From Stomoxys calcitrans (taxonomy: Eukaryota; Arthropoda; Insecta; Diptera; Muscidae): a stretch of DNA of 64,000 nt. The position numbers were made by a program, and so were the translations under genes. The notes under the pieces are model-generated. The model saw nothing but the letters and a program-made list of their open reading frames with translations. It was not told the origin of the DNA and made no database searches. Below are positions 43,317 through 55,300 of the stretch, piece after piece (position 1 is the stretch's first letter; each line of letters begins with the position of its first letter). The DNA lies in contig NC_081555.1 in NCBI RefSeq assembly GCF_963082655.1, positions 32,163,266 to 32,227,265 on the forward strand, in the 5' to 3' direction.

Positions 43317-46300
43317 ATGAGCAGTGGATTCAGAAAACAGCCTGCAGGGTTTGCTACAAAAGCCATTCATGTTGGTCAGGATCCAGAGCAATGGAAGAGT
43401 ATGTGTGTGATTCCTCCCATATGCTTGAGTACAACATATAAACAAGATGGTCCAGGCGAGCATAGAGTAAGTGTTTATATTACGTGTTGATCTGAGCAAT
43501 GTGTTCGCATTCCAAAACAAAAATACAAAACGAAACGGATGGGAGGTTATCGAGTGTTATGAATATATAAATAGATATGAATTTTTTTGTTTTAGAATCG
43601 GGAGGGAGACGTTAGAAATAATTAGAGGGACGTTTAACTGATTTTAATTATGATTGACAGTCTCTAGGGTAGAAACTGAAATTTCCATTAAGTGATTAAA
43701 TTCAAGGAGGTATCGGAACGCAGAAGATCGCGGTGCTTGGAACGATAATCTACATTCGGCTAATGGGGCAAATGTGCTTTCGTAGCCAATTAAAGTGAAG
43801 TAGTAAATACAACGCGTTAAGTCTTTAACTATGTGAGGCAGTGAAGCAGTATAAAAAATTCCGTCAAATTAAATAATTAGTTAAGCTGTACCTGTTTTGA
43901 TGCACTTTTTTCAAATCTAATAGTTTTTTTACCAATACAACAAATATATCTCTGTAGATAAACATATTTCAGATTATAACACAAGAAAGAAGACAAAATA
44001 GTATTATTCAACTACAAAAGCATACGTCTCCTTATCAATCCATCTCATAGTATGAGACATTTGTATTGGATCAAGTCAAGGAGATAATTGAACCCTATTG
44101 TCATGGATTTAGACCTTATAAATTAACCTTATTTTTATTTGTCCCTTAAAAATACCCAAGAGTAGCAGATCAATACTTTATATATATATTTTTCGCCTAT
44201 ATATCGGCCTTCTATAGTCTAAACCATTCAAATCTATCTATCAAATCTATATCTGTGATTTGTACGGGTACAACATTTTTTTGACTCTCAATCAATTAAG
44301 TGCCAACGAGACAAAGAGAGAATCTAAGAACACGCGAACAAGCAACCACGGTTGCTAGCCGCTTCACTCGCAGACTCGCATTGTGTTTGTTTTAGAAGGT
44401 AGAAGAGAAAATGGAAAGACTCAGATAGAGATACACCCCATTAAGGCGAAAGAAATGAAAAAATCACTGCAAAAACGACTGAAAAACGGAAACCTACGCA
44501 AAAGTTATAGTTGGCATAAATGTTTCAAGTCAAAACAAGGTATAGACATATGGAGGAACAGACATTTCCAAATCAGCTAACGACAATCGATATGTTACAA
44601 AAGGTATGATACAGTTAGTATAATTAATCCCCACAGCCACCTTTTTTCGGTTAAATATATACAATTATATTATATTACAATCCCATGGCAGCCGGGTGTA
44701 CGTACCGGATTGACCCGATGGAGTTTTTCATCGGCAAGGGCTGCCGCCTCAGTGCACAACACACTGCTTATATTACAATCCCATGGCAGCCGGGTGTACG
44801 TACCGGATTGACCCGATGGAGTTCTTCATCGGCAAGGGCTGCTGCCTCAGTGTAAAACACACTGCTACAACAACAACAATTATACTTTTTTGATACCTAG
44901 TATATGTACGAATATAGGCAATTTCAAATTTGTATTGCTTTGTTAAACTTTTGTTATCGTTGTATCTTATCAAGCGTTGAGAATTCGGCATAAACAATCA
45001 AAAATACATTGAGTTAAGCTGGGGCGAATCTTATGTGTCATTTTTGTTTTTCGACAAGAAAATATTTCCGTAAGTTTTTATACCCTACACCATATTTAAT
45101 GGGGGTATACTAATTTCGTCATTCTGTTTGTAACACCTCGAAATCTATGACCCCATAAAGTATATATATTCCTGATCGTCATGACATTTTAAGATGATCT
45201 AGCCATGTCCGTCCGTCCGTTTGTCTATCGAAATCACGCTTACTTTCGAAGGAGTAATGCTAGGCGCTAGAAATTTTGCACAAATACTTTTTATTATTGT
45301 ATGTCGTTTGTGATAGAAAATGGGCTAAATCGGTCTGTTTTGATATAGCTGCCATATAAACGGATCTTGGGTCTTGACTTCTTGAGCTCTAGAGGGCGCA
45401 ATTCTTATCCGATTTGGTTGAAATTTTGGCTTTTAACACCTGTGCTATATATGGTTTAAATCGGTATATAACCTGATATGACCTTGGATCTTGACTTCCT
45501 AAGCCTCTAGAGTGCGCAATTCTTATCCGATTTGGCTGAAATGTTGTACAACATGACCTTCACCACTCGTGTCGAATAAAGTCCGAATCGATCTATTGCC
45601 TGATACAGCTCCCATATAAACCGATCTCCCGATATTACTTCTTGAGCCCCTATAGGGCACAATTCTTATCCTATTTGGCTGAAATTTTTCACAATGACTT
45701 CCACTATGGTCTTTAACACTCAATTCAATTATGGTCCGAATCGGACTATAACTTGATATCGCTCATAGCATTACAATTCTTATCCGTTATTCTTTGTTTG
45801 CCTAAAAGAAGATGCCGGGCAAAGAACTCGAAAAATGCGATTCATGGTGGAGGGTATATAAGAGTCGGAACTTAGCACGCTCTTTTTTGTTAAGAACTAT
45901 AATTGGAACTTTTGGGATTTTGCAAGTCAACAGAACTCAATGTTCCTTATTCCGGACAAACCAGTTTATAATTGAGGATCCCAGATATCTAAGATATAAA
46001 ATCGGAGGATCGGCTTATCTGGTACCTACATAATATTAGGATACAGCCATAGATGTTGGAAACCATAAACGAACATTAAATGACAAATTTAAGTTATATC
46101 AGGTAAAAGCAAATGCAAATTTTGCCTATGAATATTCCACTAAGTAACAGGGTCAAACTTCTCATATACCAATGAGTGCAGTCTGATTCAAGTTTTTACC
46201 TCAATGATAAGGGGCCTCCTTTTTATAGTCGTGTCCGAACGGCATGCCGCAGTGCGACACCTCTTTGCACATAAGTTTCTACATGGCATAGTACCTCACA

Positions 46301-49300
46301 AATGTTGCCAGCATCGGGGTAAACCAACGCTGAAATTTTTTTCTAATGGTCTTGCCTGTATTCGAACCCAGGCATTCAACGTCATAGGCGGGACATGCTA
46401 ACCTACGGTGGCCTCCTACAGGCATTAGGTACTAACTACAAAACTATAGTTGCTCAGAAAATCAAATCGGCAGATCGAACCGATATGATTTTTCGAACAT
46501 CTTCTAGCTCGAGATCATATTCAATGCTTTCTATTCAAAGAATAGCATAGCAAAGAACTTATAAAAATTGAGCAAGTGTGTGTTGTTATTCAAAACACTT
46601 TGATTATTTTTATTGCTATTTTCTTTATAAGTATATTAATACTTAATTCTTTGGAAACAATCTCTCTATTGAATATATTGTTGTTGTTGTTGTAGCAGTT
46701 AATTGTGTTCTATCTTTCTTCTGCTTGATTCTGTTGAGTGTCAAGACCCAGGAACTCTGCGACTAAGATGGGGTGCGTCCACAGGGATCTGGGTCTGAGT
46801 CGAGTGGGTCTGGCCGGACAGATAAAACAGGTGACGTGTATCGTGCGGTATCTGGTTACAATCGGGACATACATCTTGCACGTCGGCATCAATCTTTGCA
46901 CTATAGGAGTTAAGGCGGCTGCATCTGCCGGAACGTAATTGAGCCAGAACTACTCAGGTTTGCCGGGGGAGGTCAATTTCTTCAGGTGCAATGGGAGGCG
47001 GTCGTTCTCCAAGGACTACATTTAACACATCTGCTACCATGTCTGCATGAATGTTGTCTAGACCTGCTTGATATGCCGCTTGATCTAGAGGTTCTCTCTT
47101 TTAGCGCTGAACCTCACGCTCTAGATCATGTAGATCTACCTTAAGGCTTCTGGGCGGTGGATATCTATCCACAAGATGATGATTTGGATGGTTTCTGCGA
47201 TAACAGCCCAAAAGGTATTATTTGGACAGCATGTTGTTATGTCTTCGCACTGGTAGGATCTTTGTCTCCTGATGGAGGTGACTCACATGAGAACTGAGGA
47301 GACAGCCCGTCGCAGTTCGGAGGACGGCATTCTGACAGATCTGAATATTATTCCACAGCGTGTCACAAAGTTGACGAGATCACACTGACGCTACATACTT
47401 TCCACAGACCCGCCAATTGCTTTTTATGTGACTTTGTGACTTGAGGACCTTGTTTCTATTTTTTACTTTATCGCTAATTGCTATGGCATGTGAGGAGAAT
47501 GTGTAAGATCTGTCAAATGTGACGCGAAGTATTTTGGGACACTTGATGGTCAAAATAATTTCTCCATCGACCATCACAATCAGCTCAGTATTCACCTCAC
47601 GCGTACTTGTAGTGAACAATTTGGCTGAAGATTTGGTGGCAGATATCTTTGGATTTCTTGCAACGAAATATGAGGCAAGTTCGTTGAGGTAGACGTTCAA
47701 TCTATCGCAGATGTCAACAATGGGTGGGGGCCTGATCGCATAATCGTCCGCATATGATACAATCTCTATGCCGTCTGGAGGGGGTGGAATGGAGGATAGG
47801 TAGAGGTTAAACAGTGCCGGAGATATCACCCCACCTTGAGGAACTCCCCGTTTCACTCTACTGTGCTTCGACTTCGTATCCCTAAATTCCACAAATGACT
47901 AGCGACCACACAGATAATTAGCGACCCAGCGTTTAAGGCCTGGCTGGAGGGACGTGTTAGTGATGTCCTTAAATAGTTTGGCATGGATGACCGTGTCGAA
48001 TTCCTTCGATAGGTCCAGTGCCACGAGGACCGTCCTATCACATGGCCTGGGCTGATTGAAGCCACGGCAAATGTGTGCGGTGTTGTCATGCAAAGCAGTT
48101 GTTGTGTTATACAGTCTTTGAAATCAATGTTGATGATCGGCGAATGGAAGTTCTCCTACGAGGCTCGGGAGGAGTAATGCCTCAAGCGTCTTTGCTACTG
48201 GTGAGAGAAGGGAGATCGGTCTGTACGACTCCCCCAAACCCGGGTCTTTTCCAGGCTTCAGTAGCGGTATCACTCTGCCCATTTTCCAGACATCGGGAAC
48301 TATAAGAGTGTTCAAAGACAGGTTGAGGATAGTAGTAAGGTACTCAACTCCAGGTGAATCCAGATTCTTCAATATCAATGGAGAGATTCCGTCGGGGCCC
48401 AACGCCTTAGATGATTTGGCGCCACGGATGACATTCGTAATACATAATAATTTCCTTCACATTTTTGTTTCATACTTTAAACATTTTTTTCATTTTAAAA
48501 GTTGAGAAAAAAAAGTATAGACCGGAACCGGATCTTGTATTCCATAAATTGTAGTAAATAAATAAAAAATGCAACAACGACATTTCAATCGCCAAACAGA
48601 AAAGTATTATTTTTTATAATCCTATAGCTTGAGTTCATATATACAAATGTAGGTATGTAGAAATTGAATAAAAACTTTATTAATTTTTGTCGTTTACTTG
48701 ATAACCTCAAGATCAAAGCTCAAATACATATATACTTTCACATGTAGCTATATGTGTATATTATGAGTTCTTATTTTAGTTATGTTGATGTATATCAGTA
48801 ATTTCTTTACAATAGACCAGATTTTATTTATTGGATTATTTAAAGTGTGGGCTTGGTTTCATTAAAGCAAACAATTTGCGTCATTAAATGGTGCACAGTG
48901 ATCCCAATTAAAAAAAAAATAAAATTTTGTAGAGACTTTCAGGCAAATCATTGTAGTAGCCAAATATTTTCATGTGAAGGTGGCGCTCCTCATATGCGCT
49001 CGTTCCGGTCTACAGGACCGATCGCCATGAGAATTGGATAGCCATTGGTTAAAAAAAAAACTCGCCTTGTCCACGTTGTTGTTGTTGTTGTAGCAGTGTG
49101 TTGTATACCCGGTCTCACTAAGACTCTTCACTCGATACCGGTAATTGTCTGCGACTGCTGTTGCAGCTACTCCTTATGGAGCATTCCACTATCCGTAACC
49201 TGTGGACGCGCCCGGTAGCTGTCCGCTGAGCTTCATGTAATAAAGATGGAGGCCACACAGATCGGAGCTTAAAGTTTCGGCCTGTGTGGTGGTCATAGCT

Positions 49301-52300
49301 ACGTCCTTATAAGTGTAAATCGGTCGATATATAATATATAGCAATATTCATAGCGTTCATATTTGGATTAAAAAGTGATATTTCGCGACGATTTGGTAAT
49401 TATGCAAATGCAAATTTGCCCATGAATATTCCATCAAGGAACTAGGGCAAACTTCTCACATAACAATGAGTGCTGTCCGATTCAAATTTAAGCTCAATGA
49501 TAAGGGACCTCCTTTTTATAGCCGAGTCCGAACGGCGTGCCGCAGAGCGCGACACCTCTTTGGGGAGAAGTATTTACATGGCAAAGTACCTTATAAATGT
49601 TGCCAGAATTAGAAGGGGAAAACCACCGCTGAAAAATTTTTTTCTAATGGTCGTACAGATCAACCGTACGGACAAACGGTACAAAAAAAAAACGCGGAAA
49701 GACGGACAGGGCGAAGCCGAACTAGGAAAATTTCATGAGTCGAACCGTACATTTTATTACAGCCAAAGTATTGCCGCAGGGCACAATTCATTTTTCTACT
49801 ATAAATGCCATTCAAATGTGTAGTTTATTTACGAATTCCATGCTAGGACTTAAAAGCCTCTACCGGATCCCTTAGAAAGTAGTACGTCCAACTTTGGACG
49901 TGGTATCGACACTGGGTATTGTTAACCGATAGCTATAATATTTCGTATTTTCCTTATTGGGGGTATGTGTTTCCCTATTTGCTAAAAAAAATCTCCTTTA
50001 TTACGTGGAACAGTATAATGAGCATTTGCACTTTTTAGTAATCAATCACACATTAGTAAAGAAATAAATAACTAATACAATTGTATGATATTGGTTAATA
50101 TTGTCAATAAGTATCATACCATAAATCTCTTAATGTTTATTCAGCTAAAGGGTCTTGATTGATTTATCGTAATAGCAAAAATATATTGACAACAAAATAC
50201 AGGGTCTTTAGAACGAGACTTCTACCGGCAACCCATAATCATATTGATAATTTTATAGATATTTTTATACCCACCACCGAAGGATGGGGGTATATTCATT
50301 TTGTCATTCCGTTTGCAACACATCGGAATATCTATTGGGTTGCCCAAAAAGTAATTGCGGATTTTTCATATAGTCGGCGTTGACAAATTTTTTCACAGCT
50401 TGTGACTCTGTAATTGCATTCTTTTTTCTGTCAGTTATCAGCTGTTACTTTTAGCTTGCTTTAGAAAAAAGTGTAAAAAAAGTATATTTGATTAAAGTTT
50501 ATTCTAAGTTTTATTAAAAATGCATTTACTTTTTTTTAAAAATCCGCAATTACTTTTTGGGCAACCCAATATTTCCGACCCTATAAAGTATATATATTCT
50601 TGATCGTCCTAAAAATCTAAGACGACTTAGCCATGGCCATCCCTCTGTCTGTTGAAATCACGCTACAGTCTTAAAAAAATAGAGATATTGAGCTGAAACT
50701 TTGCACAGATTCTTTTTTTTTGTCCATAAGGCTTTATCGGACTTTATCTAGATATAGACCCCATATAAACCGATCCGCAGATTTAGGGTCTTGGGCCCAT
50801 AAAAGCCGCATTTATTATCCGGTTTTGCTTAAATTTGGGACAGTGAGTTGTATTAGGCCCTTCGACATCTTTCTTCAATTTGGCACAGATCGGTCCAGAT
50901 TTGGATATAGCTACATAGAAGTTCGGATATAGCTGCCATGTAGACCGATCCGCAGATTTAGGGTTTTAGACCCATAAAAGCCACATTTATTATCCGTTTT
51001 TGCTGCAATTTGGGACAGTGAGTTGTGTTAGGCCCTTCGACATCTTTCTTCAATTTGGCCCAGATTGGTCCAGATATGGTTGTAGCTGTCATATAGACCG
51101 ATCTCTCGATTTAGGGTCTGCCTGCCATATAGACCGATTTCTCGTTTTAAAGTTTTGGGCCCATAAAATGCGCATTTATTGTCCGATGTCGCCGAAATTT
51201 GGGACAGTGAGCTGTATATATAGCTGCCAAGTTAAGTTATGTTAGACCCTTCGACATCCTTCTTCAATTTGGTCTAGATCCATCAAGATTTGCATATACC
51301 TGCCATATAGACCGATTTCTCGTTTTAAAGTTTTGGGCCCATAAAATGCGCATCTATTTGGGACAGTGAGTTGCGTTAGGCCCTTCGACATACTTCTTGA
51401 ATTGGGCTCAGATTGGTGCAGATTTGGATAAAGCTGCCATATAGACCGATCTCTCGATTTAAGGTTTTGGTCCCATAAAAGGCGCATTTATTGTCCGATT
51501 TCGTTAGGTTCTTCGACATTTTTCTGCAACTTGGCCCAATTCGGTCTTGGCCCCATGAAAGGCGCATTTATAATCCGATTTCACTGAAATTTAACACCGT
51601 GACTTATGTTAGGCTTTTCGACATCCGTGTCGTATATGGTTCAGATCGGTTTATATTTGGATGTGTCTACCAAAAACAACAATAAAATTTTGTTGTATAC
51701 AATTGAACAATGACTTGTACTTATTAGTATTTGATCCAAATCGGACCATATTTCGATATAGCTGCTATGGGGCACAAGGTATGCATTTTTCACCGGGTTT
51801 TGACGAAAGATGGTTTACATATATACTTAAGGTGGTGGGTATCCAAAGTACGGCCCGGCCGAACTTCATGCCTTTCTACTTGTTTTACACTACATTAACG
51901 TCAAGTGGCAAAAATATTGATATAGCTTTTTTACCAACCAACTTTAACTTGGATTGGAGAGAAATTTTTTTCGCTGTTCTTAAGTGGCATGTTTATGTTC
52001 AAATTCGCACTTGCATACAACCTTGTTCTTATTATTATCTATTGCTGTTTGACGTTTGGCCTAAGGAGGTTTATAACGTGACATAGCTGCCGAATGAAGT
52101 AATCTTTAGATATGACTTGTTGAGTACCAAATTTGTCCATATTTAGATATACCTTCCATAAAAACCCAACTCTGAAAACTTCTTCAAAATCTGGAGAGTT
52201 TAAATCGTATCCCTTTTGGAGAGTATGGATTTGGTTCATACGCAGATATAGCTCCCATATAAAAACATCTCCATAAAAGCTCTTGGCGAAACCATTAAAG

Positions 52301-55300
52301 GTGGTCTCAGTTGTACAACAACCACAATTCATAGGGGTGCAATCCGTCATCTTGTTATCAAGCTGATCGACGTTTTGCCAACACACACAAAGAAATTTGT
52401 GTGCGTGTGTGTATACGTGTGCGTAAATGTCTCCGTTGGATCTTAAAGAGAAATGTTGTCCTAAAACATTCCTCAACAGCGAATATAATTATTTCATATC
52501 AATGAGTACTTTCCGATTTAAGCTTTTGCTGAATAATAAAGGTTCATGTTTAACAAGTTTTACAAGGTTGACGACCTCGCAAATGTTGCCATAATAAGTC
52601 AGTGGATAACCATCGGTAAAATGTTTTCAGATGTTCTCACCTGGTTTCTAATACTGGCGTTTAGCGTCATAGACTTGCAAGCTAACCACAGAGTCATGGT
52701 GGGCCACATACTCCATGAAAGGGAGCACTTTGCAAGTAACTATCTTATATGTGGATATGATTGTGTATGTTAACAGCTAATTAATGTATAGAACACAATA
52801 GATAAGATGTTGGTTATAAAATTGATGGTGTCATTATATAAATATTTGTTTTTATCTATTTATTTGAAAAACAAAAATATGTTTTACATTTCACCCATCA
52901 TTTTCAATAAGAGCACCTATATCTTGTATTATAAAAAGTTTTTCTACACATTTTATTTATAAGGGTTTCGAGTACTCAAGAAGTGGAAATCCAACCCGCC
53001 AGGTATTGGAGAAATGTCTGGCTTCCCTTGATAATGGTAAATATGGGCTTACCTTTTCTTCTGGATTAGGAGCATCCACGGCTGTTTTAAGCATGCTCTC
53101 AGCTGGCGATCATGTCGTTCTTGGTGATGATATCTATGGTGGAACCAATCGTTTAATAAGGCAAGCAAGCCACACTTCATTATTGCTATGAAATTTATTA
53201 ATGTCATATTTTGTTCCTCGTTTTTAGACAAATTATTACTCGATTTGGCATAGAATCAACATTTGCCGATCCCACCAATTTGGATGAGTTCAAGGCAGCT
53301 ATTAAGCCTAATACCAAGGTATTACATACAAAATTGTACAACAAACATTACTAAAGTATTTCAATTTTCAGCTAGTTTGGGTTGAGACTCCCACAAACCC
53401 CATGATCAAAGTCGCTGATATTCAAGCTTTGAGTGATATTATACACAAAAGTGGTGATATCATTTTTGCTGTTGACAACACCTTCTTGACCTCGTATTTC
53501 CAAAGACCCTTGGAATTGGGAGCTGATTTAGTATGTTATTCCTTAACAAAGTATATGAATGGCCACACTGATGTTGTTATGGGTGGCGTTACAATGAATT
53601 CCGAAGATTTATACGATCGTTTGAAATTCTTGCAAAATGGTAAAGTATATATGTTCATTAAATTTCGTTATATTATTAGACTAGAAAATTTGATATTCAC
53701 AGTTTAAAAGAAAAACGAGCAAATATGTTCAAACTGTACTAACTACGGTTGACAAATGACAATATTATTGCAAATTGCCCAAAATCTGACGAACATATAT
53801 ATAGGAGCTATATCTAATTCTGAACCGATTTCGAGCAAACTTCTCAGATAATGTGGTAGTCCTCGAGGAAAGCGTTGTTCAAAATTTTGGCAAGATTGGT
53901 CAAACAATACGCTTGCAGTAGCTCTTGTGGTGAAAATCTGGCAATCTATTGGGTTGCTCAAAAAGTAATTGCGGATTTTTTAAAAGAAAGTAAATGCATT
54001 TTTAATAAATCTTAGAATGAACTTTAATCAAATAAACTTTTTTTACACTTTTTTTCTAAAGCAAGCTAAAAGTAACAGCTGATAACTGACAGAAGAAAGA
54101 ATGCAATTACAGAGTCACAAGCCGTTGAAAAAATTTGTCAACGCCGACTATATGAAAAATCCGCAATTACTTTTTGGGCAACCCAATACATATATGACAG
54201 CTATATGTAAAACCGGGACGATTTCTATGAAATTCACCAGTAATATGGAGAGCCTTTCCTCTAAATTTTCGAAAGAATCCGTCTAAAACAGTGCACTTTC
54301 TTGCAATATTTCTCTTAATCGGACGAACATATATATGGGAGCTATGCCTAAATCTGAACCTATTTCGAGCAAACTTCTCAGATACTGGAGAAACTTTTCG
54401 TCGAGGAAAGCGTTTTGCAAAATTTTGGCAAGATGTTAAAATCGGGTTGAAATTGGGCGATATATATATGAGAGCTATATATAAATCTGAACCGATTTCC
54501 ATGAAATTCACCAGTAATGTCGAGAGTCAAGAGAAAATCCCTTATGCCAAATTTTGAGAGAATCGGTTTACAAAAGACCATTTAATTGCAATATTACTGC
54601 AAATCGGACGAACCATATATATGGGAGCTATATCTTTATAATGAACTGATTTCGAGCAAACTTCTCACATACTGTAAAAGTCGTCGAGGATAACGAGCTA
54701 TATCTAAATCTGAACTGATTTTTTCCAATTTCAATCGGTTTTGTTTCTAGGCCGAAAAACATACCCGTACCAAATTTTAAGACGATCGGCTGAAAACTGC
54801 GACCTGTACTTTGTACACAAATTAACATGGACAGACGGACGGAAATAGAATCAAAAAGTGATTCTGAGTCGATCTACATATTTATCAATGGGTCTATCTC
54901 TCTTCCTTTTGGGTGTTACAAACAAATTTACTAAATTATAATACCCTGCACCACAGTTGTGGTGTAGGGTAAAATAAATCCTCATATTATAAGGTTAGCA
55001 TGTCCGATAAACCATTTTATGGCAAACATATAAAAATGAACATTTTTACCGGAGGTTTTCCGCCCACCGTAGATCAGAAGTTGGCAAGTCCGCCAGGGTT
55101 TAAATCTCGGCGAGAACATTGAATAAAATTGTCAACAACCGTTATGCCCTCCAAGTGAAGTATTTACCTCAGCCGTGTAAACTTCTCTACTAAAATGGTA
55201 TCGCTCTGCGGCAAGCCGTTCGGATTCAAAATGAAAAAAGGAGGTAACTTATCGATGAGCTTAAACTTTTATCGGACAACTCTCATTAATATGAGAGAAC

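Larger units (their letters stand above)
43467..52963 (+). other. Cystathionine gamma-lyase intron 1, repeat-filled
   Basis: 9.5 kb intron with donor AGA|GTAAGT and acceptor TTTATAAG|GGT. Contents listed separately: tandem SINE-like units, DINE-1-like elements, a jockey-like LINE, tRNA-derived SINEs, a CAA-tailed element and a MITE. 43470-44660 and 48480-48940 hold AT-rich sequence in which I recognise nothing. Confidence 0.85.
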
